The notes beneath the pieces are model-generated. The model was given only the letters and a program-made list of their open reading frames with translations. It was not told the origin of the DNA and ran no database searches. Below, one piece after another: positions 16,407-26,964 of a DNA stretch of 37,800 nucleotides (positions within the stretch are counted from its first letter, which is position 1; every line of letters starts with the position of its first letter). Both the position numbers and the translations under genes were made by a program. Origin of the DNA: an uncultured Paenalcaligenes sp. (GTDB lineage Bacteria; Pseudomonadota; Gammaproteobacteria; Burkholderiales; Burkholderiaceae_B); the NCBI GenBank assembly GCA_947626245.1, contig CANQRK010000005.1, forward strand, positions 1-37,800, given 5' to 3'.

Positions 16407-17383
16407 TGCTTAGGTATATATTGCGTCGTTTGGGTTATGGTGTGTTGATTTTGTTGGGCGTCAATGTATTGACCTTCGTGCTGTTTTTTACTGTGAATAC
16501 GCCCGATGATATGGCGCGGTTGGCTATTGGAGGGCAACGCGTCTCTGCCGAGGCCATCGAGCAGTGGAAAGAGCAGCAGGGCTATAACAAGCCGTTGTTT
16601 ATCAACACCGAACGCGATGGTGCGGCTGCGTTAACCGAGACTATTTTTTACGAACGCTCTGTGCCGTTATTACGTTTGGATTTTGGTTTTTCTGATAGTG
16701 GGCACGATATAGGCCATGAAATAGCCAGTCGCATGGGACCCAGTTTGGCTCTGGCTATACCTACTTTTATTTTAGGTTTGGCGGTATCGGTGGCTTTTGC
16801 CCTGTTTTTGGTGTTTTTTAAACATACCCGTTTAGATTTTTACGGTGTGGTGTTGTGTGTGGTGCTGCTGTCTATTTCAGGGCTGTTTTATATTATTGCG
16901 GGGCAGTGGTTGTTTGCCAAGGTGCTGTCGTGGCTGCCGTATTCTGGTTGGACCTCGGGTTTAGACACAGCACGATTCTTAATTTTGCCTGTATTAATTG
17001 GAGTGGTTTCTAGGTTAGGGGGCGAGTCGCGCTTTTACCGTAGTCTTTTTTTAGAAGAAGCCAGCAAGGATTATATTCGGACGGCGCGAGCCAAAGGCTT
17101 ATCCGAGTACCAAGTGCTGTTTAAGCATTTATTGCGTAATGCATTACTGCCTATTTTAACGGGAACCGTTACGGCTATTCCTTTGTTGTTTATGGGCAGC
17201 CTCATTTCAGAGTCTTTTTTTGGTATTCCAGGTTTAGGAAGCTACACCATCGAGGCCATTAATGCACAGGATTTATCCATTGTGCGGGCAATGGTGTTTT
17301 TAGGATCCGCGCTGTATATAGTGGGACTGATTTTGGCGGATATTTCCTATACCTTGGTCGATCCACGCGTACGTTTTGAGTAA
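16403..17383 (+). CDS. ABC transporter permease (OppB/YejB-like)
   Basis: MLRYILRRLGYGVLILLGVNVLTFVLFF; EEASKDYIRTARAKGLSEYQVLFKHLLRNALLPILT. Confidence 0.92.
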   Translation: MMLRYILRRLGYGVLILLGVNVLTFVLFFTVNTPDDMARLAIGGQRVSAEAIEQWKEQQGYNKPLFINTERDGAAALTETIFYERSVPLLRLDFGFSDSGHDIGHEIASRMGPSLALAIPTFILGLAVSVAFALFLVFFKHTRLDFYGVVLCVVLLSISGLFYIIAGQWLFAKVLSWLPYSGWTSGLDTARFLILPVLIGVVSRLGGESRFYRSLFLEEASKDYIRTARAKGLSEYQVLFKHLLRNALLPILTGTVTAIPLLFMGSLISESFFGIPGLGSYTIEAINAQDLSIVRAMVFLGSALYIVGLILADISYTLVDPRVRFE

Positions 17384-17386
17384 ATT

Positions 17387-18769
17387 ATGCCTAAATTAGA
17401 AATCATGTGGACCGATGGTTTTGTCTGGCTGATGGTACTGCTGGCCTTAGTGTATGGATGGCATGTGCTGCGTTCGCCAGCATTACGTCAAGCCTGGCGT
17501 AGTGTGTTTTATACACCTTCAGCCGTTGCTTGTGCGGTGATACTCAGTTTTTTTGTGGTGGTAGGGCTGTTGGACTCCATTCATTATCGCCCTCAATTAC
17601 CCGTTGTAGGGCAGCAAACCGACGTGCGTTATTCACCGTTGGCACGCTCTGTACTTGATGATGTGCTTGATGTGGCGGGCATTACCAAAAAAGAGCGTAG
17701 TTATTCAGCCCCTTTATCTACCCGCTTGTTTTTCAAAGAAAGCACGTTGTTCGAAGGACAGGTAAAGCGTGATTTTCCAGCGTTGGAAAATGCAGCCTTA
17801 CAGGTCTCTACGCCCGAAGAGCACAGGCAGCAGTTAACTCAACTGGGCTTGTGGTCTTTATTTTGGATTGTGTTGGTCAGTCTGGTTCTGTTTGGTGCCT
17901 GCCGTGCCATAGGGCAACGGCATCCGCATTTTCCTTGGAAAAGTCTGTGGCTTAGCCTAAGTCTGCTGTTGTCAGCGCTAATAGTCATTTATCTATTTAG
18001 CCGCTTTTATTATGTGTTGGGTACGGACCGTTCCGGCAACGATGTGCTATATCAGTGCTTTAAAAGCATACGCACGGCATTAGTGATTGGTACATTGACT
18101 ACTTTGGCCATGCTGCCTCCGGCTTTGTTTTTTGGCATTGCCGCAGGCTACTTTAAAGGTTGGGTGGATGATGTTATTCAATACATTTACACCACACTCA
18201 CTTCCATTCCGGGAGTGCTATTAATTGCTGCCTGTGTACTGATGATGCAGGTTTATATCGAGCGGCACGCCGACTGGTTTGATACCATTGCAGCCCGCGC
18301 CGATTTACGTTTGTTGGTGTTGTGTTTGATTTTGGGTTTTACCGGTTGGGCGGGTTTATGTCGCTTGTTGCGGGCCGAGGTCTTAAAGTTGCGTGAACTG
18401 GAATACGTACAAGCTGCGCGTGCTTTTGGTGTCGGATCATGGGGCATTATGACGCGTCACCTTTTGCCTAACGTCATGCACTTAGTGTTGATTACGATGG
18501 TCTTAGAGTTTTCTGGTCTGGTGTTGTACGAGGCCGTGTTGTCCTATTTGGGCATAGGGGTGGATCCAAGCATGTCTTCTTTTGGCACCATGATTGATGC
18601 AGCACGCTTAGAAATGTCACGAGATCCGATGATTTGGTGGAATTTGGTTGGGGCTTTTTTCTTTTTGCTTACCTTAGTATTGGCCGCTAATATTTTTGCT
18701 GATGCCGTACAGCGGGCCTTTGATCCCCGGGTGCGACGCCTAGAGGGGCAGGGGGTGCGTCATGCTTAA
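17387..18769 (+). CDS. ABC transporter permease (OppC/YejE-like), enlarged
   Basis: GTDRSGNDVLYQCFKSIRTALVIG; LRELEYVQAARAFGVGSWGIMTRHLLPNVMHLVLI. Confidence 0.9.
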   Translation: MPKLEIMWTDGFVWLMVLLALVYGWHVLRSPALRQAWRSVFYTPSAVACAVILSFFVVVGLLDSIHYRPQLPVVGQQTDVRYSPLARSVLDDVLDVAGITKKERSYSAPLSTRLFFKESTLFEGQVKRDFPALENAALQVSTPEEHRQQLTQLGLWSLFWIVLVSLVLFGACRAIGQRHPHFPWKSLWLSLSLLLSALIVIYLFSRFYYVLGTDRSGNDVLYQCFKSIRTALVIGTLTTLAMLPPALFFGIAAGYFKGWVDDVIQYIYTTLTSIPGVLLIAACVLMMQVYIERHADWFDTIAARADLRLLVLCLILGFTGWAGLCRLLRAEVLKLRELEYVQAARAFGVGSWGIMTRHLLPNVMHLVLITMVLEFSGLVLYEAVLSYLGIGVDPSMSSFGTMIDAARLEMSRDPMIWWNLVGAFFFLLTLVLAANIFADAVQRAFDPRVRRLEGQGVRHA

Positions 18770-20393
18770 GGTCAGTGGATTATCTATTCGTATTGCTGGC
18801 ACGCAGCAATACGCCGTAAACGATCTCAGTTTCGAGGTTCCTGCGGGACAAACCTTTGCGTTGGTCGGGGAGTCTGGTAGTGGCAAAAGTATGACAGCAC
18901 TGGCTATGATGCGTTTGCTGCCCGATGCGGCGGTGGTACATGCTGGGCAGGTTGCTATGGCTGGTACGGATTTATTTGCTCTCAGCGAGGCACAAATGCG
19001 CCGGGTACGTGGCGGCAAAATCGCCATGATTTTTCAAGAGCCTGCCACGTGTTTGAATCCCGTATTACGTATAGGCGATCAACTGTTAGAAAGCATGCGT
19101 TTGCACACGCCTTACAAAGGAGCTGAGCTAAAACAGCGAGCCTTGCAGTGGCTAGAAAAAGTCGGTATTCCTCAGCCTGAATTGCGTTTTAACGATTATC
19201 CGTTTCAGTTTTCTGGTGGGCAACGTCAGCGCATTATGATTGCGATGGCGCTAGCCGCCGAGCCTGATGTGTTAATTGCAGACGAGCCCACTACCGCTTT
19301 AGACGTGACGGTACAAGCGCAAATACTGCAGCTACTACAGTCTATCCAGCAAGAGCTTGGTTTAACGGTATTGTTAATTACGCATGATTTGGCGGTGGTG
19401 CAGCAGATGGCGGATCAAGTGGCGTTATTACGTCATGGCCGTTTAGTTATGCAAAGCGATGCCGAAACGTTTTTTAAGCGCCCCGATCATGAGTATGCGC
19501 GTCAGTTATTAAAGGCCATCCCTAGTTTTGCACACCGAGAGCAGAAATACGGGGCGCCTACGGACTTAACGCCATCTGTCCCGCCTGTTTTATCGGTGCA
19601 AGACTTATCGATTAGTTATAAACAGAAACGGCATTTCTTTAAGGCCGCAGATGCCATCCCAGTCGTCAGTGGACTTAGCTTTGATTTACATGCAGGGGAA
19701 ACCGTGGCGCTATTGGGAGCGTCGGGCTGTGGCAAAAGCACCGTAGCTAAAACGCTATTACGTTTGCTAGATGAGCAAGTGGTGGTAAGTGGACAGGCGC
19801 AGCTAGTAGGGCAAGACGTTTTACGTAGTCGAGGTGCGCAGTTGGCGCAGCAGCGTAAAGTCATTCAAATTGTTTTTCAGGATCCCTTTGCTTCGCTAAA
19901 CCCCCGTATGATGGTAGGAGATATCTTGGCCGAGGGGCTGAAAAGCCTGCAGCCGCACTGGTCTGCTGACCAGCGTTTACAACGGATCAAGCAGCTCTTA
20001 GAGTTAACGGCTATGCCTGCAGACAGCTTGTATCGTTATGCACACGAGTTTTCTGGAGGGCAGCGTCAGCGTATTGCAATTGCGCGGGCGTTGGCAGTAG
20101 AGCCTCAGGTACTCATTTGCGATGAGCCGACTTCAGCACTGGATGTTTCCGTACAAGCGCAAATTTTAGATTTGTTGATTCAATTGCAACAGGACACGGG
20201 ACTGGCTTATTTATTCATTACACACAACTTTAGTGTGGTGGAGTACATTGCCGATCGTGTGGCGGTTATGGATGCCGGTAAAATAGTGGAAATGGGATCG
20301 GCACAACAAGTGCTATTACAGCCACAACAACATGCTACGCAGCAGTTGTTAGCTTCTGTGCCTCGCTTATCCCTAGAGGCAACGATTACGTAA
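18762..20393 (+). CDS. Fused dual ABC ATPase (YejF-like)
   Basis: Two Walker A (GESGSGKS, GASGCGKS), two signature motifs (FSGGQRQR x2), two Walker B regions. Confidence 0.94.
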   Translation: MLKVSGLSIRIAGTQQYAVNDLSFEVPAGQTFALVGESGSGKSMTALAMMRLLPDAAVVHAGQVAMAGTDLFALSEAQMRRVRGGKIAMIFQEPATCLNPVLRIGDQLLESMRLHTPYKGAELKQRALQWLEKVGIPQPELRFNDYPFQFSGGQRQRIMIAMALAAEPDVLIADEPTTALDVTVQAQILQLLQSIQQELGLTVLLITHDLAVVQQMADQVALLRHGRLVMQSDAETFFKRPDHEYARQLLKAIPSFAHREQKYGAPTDLTPSVPPVLSVQDLSISYKQKRHFFKAADAIPVVSGLSFDLHAGETVALLGASGCGKSTVAKTLLRLLDEQVVVSGQAQLVGQDVLRSRGAQLAQQRKVIQIVFQDPFASLNPRMMVGDILAEGLKSLQPHWSADQRLQRIKQLLELTAMPADSLYRYAHEFSGGQRQRIAIARALAVEPQVLICDEPTSALDVSVQAQILDLLIQLQQDTGLAYLFITHNFSVVEYIADRVAVMDAGKIVEMGSAQQVLLQPQQHATQQLLASVPRLSLEATIT

Positions 20394-20402
20394 ATACATA
20401 AT

Positions 20403-20867
20403 ATGGCATTAAAAGTTTTTGATTTAGTCTGCGAGCACGGACATATTTTTGAGGGTTGGTTTCGTTCACACGAGGATTACGACTCTCAGCAGCAAGCCGG
20501 TTGGTTGTCGTGCCCGGTATGTGACAGTGTGGATGTGACAAAAAAACTATCCGCTCCCCGGTTAAATTTGCGTCATGGTCTAGGCAGTAGCCAGTCTGAG
20601 TCCAATACTCAGTCCGCGGCAAGTGAACCGCTTCCGTCGTTGGAAACCATGCAGGCCGAATTCCTACAGCAAATTAAGCAAGCGATTAAAAATACTGATG
20701 ATGTGGGGGCTGAGTTTGCCCAAGAGGCCCGCAAAATCCACGAAGGCAGTGCACCAGAGCGGGCTATACGTGGCTCGGCAACCTACGAGGAATACGAATC
20801 ATTACGTGATGAAGGTATTCAAGTGCTGGCGATACCGGACTATTTGGACGAAGATAAAATGAATTAA
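20403..20867 (+). CDS. DUF1178 family protein
   Basis: MALKVFDLVCEHGHIFEGWFRSHEDYDSQQQAGWLSCPVCDS. Confidence 0.9.
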   Translation: MALKVFDLVCEHGHIFEGWFRSHEDYDSQQQAGWLSCPVCDSVDVTKKLSAPRLNLRHGLGSSQSESNTQSAASEPLPSLETMQAEFLQQIKQAIKNTDDVGAEFAQEARKIHEGSAPERAIRGSATYEEYESLRDEGIQVLAIPDYLDEDKMN

Positions 20868-20868
20868 A

Positions 20869-20900
20869 AAAACGCCCTTTATGTAGATAAAGGGCGTTTT
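20869..20900. terminator. Bidirectional Rho-independent terminator
   Basis: AAAACGCCCTTTAT-gtag-ATAAAGGGCGTTTT between convergent DUF1178 and efp genes. Confidence 0.88.
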
Positions 20901-20917
20901 GAGCGGCATCGCTAAAC

Positions 20918-21475
20918 TTAGTTAGCGCGGCTGCGGTACTCGTTAGTGCGAGTGTCGATTTCGATGTTGTCATCAATTTCGCAAAACATAGGTACTGGAA
21001 TAGTAAAACCAGTCGCTAAGCGAGCAGGCTTCATGACTTTACCAGACGTATCTCCACGAACAGCTGGCTCAGTGTATTCAATTTTACGCACGATAACTGT
21101 TGGCAACTCAACAGAAATAGCACGGCCTTCGTAGAATACGACCTCGGCAGTCATGCCTTCTTCGAGGTAATTGAGCGCGTCGCCCATATTGTCCGCTTCG
21201 ATTTCGTATTGGTTGTATTCTTCGTCCATGAATACATACATGGGGTCTGCAAAATAAGAGTAGGAACACTCTTTTTTCTCTAGCAGAACGATTTCAAACT
21301 TTTCGTCTGCTTTGTGAACCCCTTCGCTGGCGCTACCAGATAGCAGGTTTTTAAATTTAAGTTTTACAACAGCGCTGTTACGGCCTGATTTGTTGTATTC
21401 AGCGCGCTGTACGACTAAAGGTTCACTGCCGATCATTACCACGTTACCAACGCGTAAATCCTGTGCGGTTTTCAT
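20918..21475 (-). CDS. efp: Elongation factor P (Arg-type)
   Basis: [47 protein letters not shown]; Arg in SGRNSA loop. Confidence 0.96.
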   Translation of the reverse strand: MKTAQDLRVGNVVMIGSEPLVVQRAEYNKSGRNSAVVKLKFKNLLSGSASEGVHKADEKFEIVLLEKKECSYSYFADPMYVFMDEEYNQYEIEADNMGDALNYLEEGMTAEVVFYEGRAISVELPTVIVRKIEYTEPAVRGDTSGKVMKPARLATGFTIPVPMFCEIDDNIEIDTRTNEYRSRAN

Positions 21476-21583
21476 AGATACAAAAACTCCGATGAAAGAT
21501 AACTCCGCACGCAATAGGCACAATGCTGACAAACAAAAAATACTGACTATTTTTTGTTTTTGCTAAAGCGGAGAGTAAAAAAG

Positions 21584-22630
21584 TTATTTTACCGTTTTCT
21601 GAGCTGTTTGCGAACAAAAAGCGAGTAATTGTGTGGTTAGGTCAGATTGTTGTGCTAGTAGCTGGGCATAGTGCTGGCTTTGTTGTTGCCACTGCGATAA
21701 CTGCAACAACGTTTGTTTTAAGGTTTCTGAGCTAACCAAACCCGTATTCCAGTCCCAAATCAGTTGCTGCAAGGAAGCGTCAAAAGAGGTGGTCTGCAGC
21801 CAAGCTTGCAGTTTGTCTAAATGAGCGTCCTCATCCTGAATATACGGTTGCCAAATAAAGGGTTTTTGCGCCCAAATTGCACGCACAAAAGAGTCTTCGC
21901 CTCGCACCAAGTTGAGGTCAGCATAATCCAACAAGGCGTCAAAGTCGGCTTGAGCCACAAAGGGCAGGCGATGGATAGTTAGGGTCTGGGTTTGGGCCAA
22001 TGACGGAGCTGGAGCCGTAGCGGCTAATAAAACGGTCCAACTCGAATCGTCCTGTACTAGGCTTTGGTATAAGCGGTCTAAAGGGGCTTGTGGATAGGGA
22101 AAAACAAAGGCGACTTTAGCGGTGCTAGGGGGCTGTTCTAAGCCTAAGCGCTGCCAAAACGCTGAGTTTATTGAGGTCGATTGGCTGTTGCATGGACGCA
22201 ATAGCCCCCCCGTTTTTGGGGTAAAACCGGGAAAGAAAAAGTACTTGGTGACGCCATTGGCTTGGGGGGAGGGCAGCGTATGGGTACTTTCCACCCAGTC
22301 TTCGGCGCTTAGGTACTCGAGATTGATCCACAATTGTGTGCTGTTAGGCATGATTGCCTGATAAGCACTAGGTAGCTCACAACCAAAGGCTTCGATGACC
22401 ACGTTAGCAGGGATACTAGAGCTAGCACTTGCCCACGTACCGATTTCTGTTTGTTGGATTTTCTGCGTGGTTGTGCTGGGGTTTATCAATGGCTCTATAC
22501 GTTGAAAAGCCTGTAAGTCGTCGACAAAGAGCCGCAGCTGGCAATGGTGTTGTAGCTGCTGCGCGAGTCGCCAGCACACGCCTATATCACCGTAGTTATC
22601 GACGACCTGACAAAATAAATCAATCCGCAT
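21584..22630 (-). CDS. earP: EF-P arginine rhamnosyltransferase EarP
   Basis: MRIDLFCQVVDNYGDIGVCWRLAQQL; DLNLVRGEDSFVRAIWAQKPFIWQPYIQDEDAHLDKLQAWL. Confidence 0.94.
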   Translation of the reverse strand: MRIDLFCQVVDNYGDIGVCWRLAQQLQHHCQLRLFVDDLQAFQRIEPLINPSTTTQKIQQTEIGTWASASSSIPANVVIEAFGCELPSAYQAIMPNSTQLWINLEYLSAEDWVESTHTLPSPQANGVTKYFFFPGFTPKTGGLLRPCNSQSTSINSAFWQRLGLEQPPSTAKVAFVFPYPQAPLDRLYQSLVQDDSSWTVLLAATAPAPSLAQTQTLTIHRLPFVAQADFDALLDYADLNLVRGEDSFVRAIWAQKPFIWQPYIQDEDAHLDKLQAWLQTTSFDASLQQLIWDWNTGLVSSETLKQTLLQLSQWQQQSQHYAQLLAQQSDLTTQLLAFCSQTAQKTVK

Positions 22631-22638
22631 AACCAGAA

Positions 22639-23835
22639 TTAATGCAGTGGCTCGGGGGAAAAGTCAAGTTCCTCGGGCAAGTACGGATGCTCGAGTTCGC
22701 CTTGAGCCGTGGGGAAGGCGGGAGCGCTACAGTCATCGCAAAACTCAGGATCATACAAGCCAGATAAAAACAAAATGGACTCAATGCCCAGATCGGTCAG
22801 AATGGTTTGAATAAGCAGTGCGCTGTCCTCGAAATGAGGGCTGGAGCGATCGATTTCCTCTTTGCTAAAAATAGGCCACACGCAGCCATATAAAATGTCG
22901 TCACTATTTTCTACGGTCAGACCAATGCGGAACTCTTCGGTGTCTTTTTGACCGCAACTTGCTACGACGGCCGAAATATCGGACAGGTCGGAATGAGTGA
23001 CCGTACTAAGCCAATGCACCGCCGCTTTAATGGCCAAAGGACGCATCAGTTTGTCGCTAAGTCTGGTGTTATGGTAGTAGCCGTCCGGGGGTAAGAACTC
23101 GGTTTGGCAGCCTGCAAACATATGGCTAAGTAGTTGAGTGCATTCGGCTTGCCAACGGCTTTGACTTTGTTGGCGAGCTAGTAACGGATTGGGGCTTTGT
23201 TGCCAACCAAAGGCAGCAGATTGCGCGGGAGTGGCAATAGCACACACAATAAATTTTGTATCCGCAAGCAAGCTGATACCGTCTTCTTGGTGTTCAAGTT
23301 CGATGGTGGTGGCTTGAGCTTTGAGGGCTAAGTGACCAAGCTGAGCGGTAAACTCGTGCGCTAGTGCAAAGCTTTTGGGCAGTTGATCAAAGCTAAGCAG
23401 TTGACCTAATACGGCAACCTTGGCATCAGAGCTAGCATAGCCTTTAAATAGAGTCAGTAGTTTTTCGTGTAGATCATGACTCAATAAACCATCGGGTAAT
23501 TGATAGCGTGTCCAGGCGGCAATAGGAGCCGTCACTAATAAGACATCGTATTGTTTGCCTTGGTGCGAGATGGTGGTGGATTCAGCCAAGCCCTCGATGA
23601 GGGTAATGAGTATATCGTAAAGCTCATATTGACTAGAGCTAGCGAGATAATCGAGGAGCTGCTCAAGCAAGGTGCTGTCGGGGTCCACTAAAAGGGCTTG
23701 AACCGACTCGCCGAGTTGGGCCTCCCAAAACTGGTCTTCGAGGCGTGAACCTGAATGATTGAGAGCTTCGATCAGAGCTAAGAGATCGTGTGCTTTATGA
23801 TGCAGTACGGTATTAGAGATGGTCGAGTCAACCAT
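22639..23835 (-). CDS. DUF2863-like protein
   Basis: Start at MVDSTISN; ALNHSGSRLEDQFWE, YDVLLVTAPIAAWTRYQLP pattern. The ORF-track start at 23922 would overlap the acnB terminator. Confidence 0.75.
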   Translation of the reverse strand: MVDSTISNTVLHHKAHDLLALIEALNHSGSRLEDQFWEAQLGESVQALLVDPDSTLLEQLLDYLASSSQYELYDILITLIEGLAESTTISHQGKQYDVLLVTAPIAAWTRYQLPDGLLSHDLHEKLLTLFKGYASSDAKVAVLGQLLSFDQLPKSFALAHEFTAQLGHLALKAQATTIELEHQEDGISLLADTKFIVCAIATPAQSAAFGWQQSPNPLLARQQSQSRWQAECTQLLSHMFAGCQTEFLPPDGYYHNTRLSDKLMRPLAIKAAVHWLSTVTHSDLSDISAVVASCGQKDTEEFRIGLTVENSDDILYGCVWPIFSKEEIDRSSPHFEDSALLIQTILTDLGIESILFLSGLYDPEFCDDCSAPAFPTAQGELEHPYLPEELDFSPEPLH

Positions 23836-23897
23836 GAACGTTCCTAACAAACGGCAAAACGTACAGTGTACCTGTCCTATAACAGAATAGCGATAAA

Positions 23898-23929
23898 AAA
23901 CCCCTTGGGGCGTAGGCTCCAAGGGGTTT
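23898..23929 (-). terminator. acnB terminator
   Basis: AAACCCCTTGG...CCAAGGGGTTT; T-rich on the minus strand downstream of acnB. Confidence 0.85.
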
Positions 23930-23948
23930 GACCTATAGCACGAATAGA

Positions 23949-26525
23949 TTATTCGATGGTATCGGCGATTTCTTTGAATTCTTCGATTTGATCGAAGTTC
24001 ATGTAGCGGTAAATATCAGCGCTATCGGCTTCTAAAATACCCATGTCAGCGAGGTATTCTTCGCGTGTAGGAATACGACCTAGACGAGAACAAATAGCAG
24101 CTAGTTCAGCAGAACCCAAGAACACGTTGGTATTTTTACCGAGACGGTTCGGGAAGTTACGGGTGCTGGTGGACATAACGGTAGCGCCTTCGCGTACTTG
24201 TGCTTGGTTACCCATACACAAGGAGCAACCTGGCATTTCCATACGAGCACCGGCTACACCTAGAACGCCGTAGTGGCCTTCTTCGGTGAGTTGAGCCTGA
24301 TCCATTTTGGTAGGAGGTGCAACCCATAGGCGTGTTGGAATATCACGTTTGCCTTCGAGTAGCTTGGAGGCGGCACGGAAGTGACCAATGTTGGTCATGC
24401 AGCTACCAATAAACACTTCGTCGATGGGTGTGCCAGCTACGTCAGACAAGGTTTTCACATCGTCAGGATCGTTCGGGCAAGCCACGATAGGTTCGTGGAT
24501 ATCAGCTAGGTCGATAACGGCTGCGTATTCGGCATCTGCATCGGGCTCGAGCAACTGTGGGTTGGCTAGCCATTCTTCCATGGCTTTGATACGACGCATA
24601 ATGGTGCGTTCGTCTTCGTAGCCGTTGGCAATCATCCACTTCAATAGCGTAATGTTGCTGTTGAGGTATTCGATGATGGGGTCTTTGTCGAGACGCACAG
24701 TACATGCTGCAGCAGAGCGCTCGGCGGACGCATCGGAAAGTTCGAAAGCTTGTTCAATCTTCAGATTGGGTAGACCTTCGATTTCTAGGATACGGCCAGA
24801 GAAAATGTTGACCTTGCCGGATTTCTCTACGGTGAGCAGACCTTGTTTGATCGCGTACAAAGGAATGGCATTCACTAGGTCACGCAAGGTGACGCCAGGT
24901 TGCATTTCGCCTTTGAAGCGTACCAATACGGACTCAGGCATATCTAATGGCATCACACCGGTAGCGGCCGCAAAAGCCACTAGACCAGAACCAGCGGGGA
25001 AGCTGATACCGATAGGGAAGCGGGTGTGAGAGTCACCACCTGTACCCACAGTGTCAGGCAACAACATACGGTTGAGCCATGAGTGAATAATACCATCGCC
25101 TGGACGCAGAGAAACACCGCCACGTGTGCTGATGAAATCAGGAAGCTCGTGGTGAGTTTTGACGTCGATAGGCTTAGGATAGGCCGCGGTATGACAGAAA
25201 GACTGCATAACGAGGTCGGCAGAGAAGCCCAAGCAGGCTAGATCTTTGAGTTCGTCGCGAGTCATTGGGCCGGTGGTGTCTTGGCTACCAACGGTCGTCA
25301 TGCGAGGTTCGCAGTAGGTACCTGGACGAACGCCTTTGCCTTCGGGTAGACCACAAGCACGACCCACCATTTTCTGAGCTAGGCTAAAGCCTTTGCCAGA
25401 GTCTTGAGGTACGGCAGGTAAGCGGAAGAGGTCAGTAGTAGGTAGGCCTAGGGCTTCGCGTGCACGGGTGGTTAGACCACGACCGATAATCAGTGGGATA
25501 CGACCGCCAGCACGAACTTCGTCAAACAAGACGTCGGATTTCACTTTGAACTCGGCAATGATTTCGCCGTTTTTCAAGGCTTTGCCTTCGTAAGGGCGTA
25601 GTTCGATCACATCGCCCATTTCCATTTGAGAGACGTCTAGCTCGATAGGCAAGGCGCCCGCATCTTCCATGGTGTTGTAGAAGATAGGAGCGATCTTGCT
25701 GCCCAAACAGATACCGCCAAAGCGTTTGTTGGGAACGTAAGGAATGTCATCGCCAGTAAACCACAACACGGAGTTAGTGGCAGATTTGCGAGAGGAACCG
25801 GTACCCACGACATCACCCACATAAGCCACAATGTGACCTTGTTCTTTGAGTTGATTGATGAGTTTTACGGGGCCCACTTTACCGGACTCGTCGGGCTCAA
25901 TACCTGGACGTGGGTTTTTGAGCATTGCCAAGGCGTGTAGCGGGATATCTGGACGGCTCCAGGCATCGGGTGCTGGGGACAAGTCATCGGTGTTAGTTTC
26001 ACCGGTAACTTTGAACACGGTAAGGGTTAGGCTTTCTGGAACGGCAGGGCGAGAGGTGAACCACTCGGCATCAGCCCAGCTTTGTAGTACTTCTTTGGCG
26101 TATATGTTGCCTAGATCCGCTTTTTCTTTAACGTCGTAGAAAGCGTCGAACATCAACAAGGTGTGTTTTAAGCCATTAGCAGCAAGATGAGCAAGCTCGC
26201 TATCGTCGAGTAGCTGAACTAGCGGAGCAATGTTGTAACCGCCCAGCATGGTACCGAGCAATTCGGTAGCGCGCTTTTTATCGAACAACGAGTTGGTTTC
26301 TGTACCCAAGGCCACGGCTGCAAGGTAAGACGCTTTGACTTTGGCGGCATCATCTACACCCGCGGGAACGCGGTAGGTGATGAGGTCAAGCAAAAAGGCT
26401 TCTTCGCCTGCAGGCGGGTTTTTGATGAGTTCGATTAGATCGGCGGTTTGTTGCGCAGAAAGAGGTAGCGCAGGGATGCCTAACGCAGCGCGTTCGGCAA
26501 CGTGTTGGCGATAAGTTTCCAGCAT
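23949..26525 (-). CDS. acnB: Aconitate hydratase B
   Basis: [63 protein letters not shown]. Confidence 0.98.
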   Translation of the reverse strand: MLETYRQHVAERAALGIPALPLSAQQTADLIELIKNPPAGEEAFLLDLITYRVPAGVDDAAKVKASYLAAVALGTETNSLFDKKRATELLGTMLGGYNIAPLVQLLDDSELAHLAANGLKHTLLMFDAFYDVKEKADLGNIYAKEVLQSWADAEWFTSRPAVPESLTLTVFKVTGETNTDDLSPAPDAWSRPDIPLHALAMLKNPRPGIEPDESGKVGPVKLINQLKEQGHIVAYVGDVVGTGSSRKSATNSVLWFTGDDIPYVPNKRFGGICLGSKIAPIFYNTMEDAGALPIELDVSQMEMGDVIELRPYEGKALKNGEIIAEFKVKSDVLFDEVRAGGRIPLIIGRGLTTRAREALGLPTTDLFRLPAVPQDSGKGFSLAQKMVGRACGLPEGKGVRPGTYCEPRMTTVGSQDTTGPMTRDELKDLACLGFSADLVMQSFCHTAAYPKPIDVKTHHELPDFISTRGGVSLRPGDGIIHSWLNRMLLPDTVGTGGDSHTRFPIGISFPAGSGLVAFAAATGVMPLDMPESVLVRFKGEMQPGVTLRDLVNAIPLYAIKQGLLTVEKSGKVNIFSGRILEIEGLPNLKIEQAFELSDASAERSAAACTVRLDKDPIIEYLNSNITLLKWMIANGYEDERTIMRRIKAMEEWLANPQLLEPDADAEYAAVIDLADIHEPIVACPNDPDDVKTLSDVAGTPIDEVFIGSCMTNIGHFRAASKLLEGKRDIPTRLWVAPPTKMDQAQLTEEGHYGVLGVAGARMEMPGCSLCMGNQAQVREGATVMSTSTRNFPNRLGKNTNVFLGSAELAAICSRLGRIPTREEYLADMGILEADSADIYRYMNFDQIEEFKEIADTIE

Positions 26526-26617
26526 GTTGCGGCCTATTGAGGTTAGTGAGTTGAATCTGAGCTATAGAAGCTTCGGGCTTAAATCTATTGTAAGAGTAAC
26601 TGGAGTGCTAAGCAATG

Positions 26618-26631
26618 GTCTTATATAAGAC
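26618..26631. promoter_or_regulatory. GTCTTATATAAGAC palindrome upstream of acnB (candidate GntR operator)
   Basis: Perfect 14-bp palindrome followed by extra half-site ATAAGAC; about 93 bp upstream of the acnB ATG. Confidence 0.6.
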
Positions 26632-26638
26632 ATAAGAC

Positions 26639-26917
26639 TTAGCTGGCTAACAGGTCTTGATATTCGGGGTGTCGCTGTAAATACGTTGCGGTATAACTAC
26701 AAATGGGTCGAACTGTCCATTGGTTGTTACGGGCGCACAGTAAGGCGGCCTGAGTTAGGGCCGCTGCAATTCCTTGGCCTTCTAGGGCTTTGGGCACATA
26801 GGTGTGCGTAATAGCCATGACCTCGTTCGTTAACTGGTAGTCTATGTGACAGACCCACTGGTTTTGTATGTATTCAAAACGAGATTGCTCTACATTGTGA
26901 TGTATAGCTAAAGACAT
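26639..26917 (-). CDS. GNAT-like N-acetyltransferase (YjdJ type)
   Basis: 92 aa; ITHTYVPKALEGQGIAAALTQAAL...PICSYTATYLQRHPEYQDLL. Confidence 0.88.
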   Translation of the reverse strand: MSLAIHHNVEQSRFEYIQNQWVCHIDYQLTNEVMAITHTYVPKALEGQGIAAALTQAALLCARNNQWTVRPICSYTATYLQRHPEYQDLLAS

Positions 26918-26935
26918 AAGTAATCCCCGTTAAAA

Positions 26936-26957
26936 AAAAGCGACCGAAGTCGCTTTT
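26936..26957 (-). terminator. prpC terminator
   Basis: AAAAGCGAC-cgaa-GTCGCTTTT with T-run on the minus strand. Confidence 0.82.
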
Positions 26958-26964
26958 GATGAGA

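Noticed and set aside
24043-25029. Several plus-strand ORFs antisense to acnB (and similar ones antisense to mdh, sdhA, maeB)
   Set aside because: Antisense shadows of strongly conserved enzyme genes; composition follows the opposite strand's codon bias.
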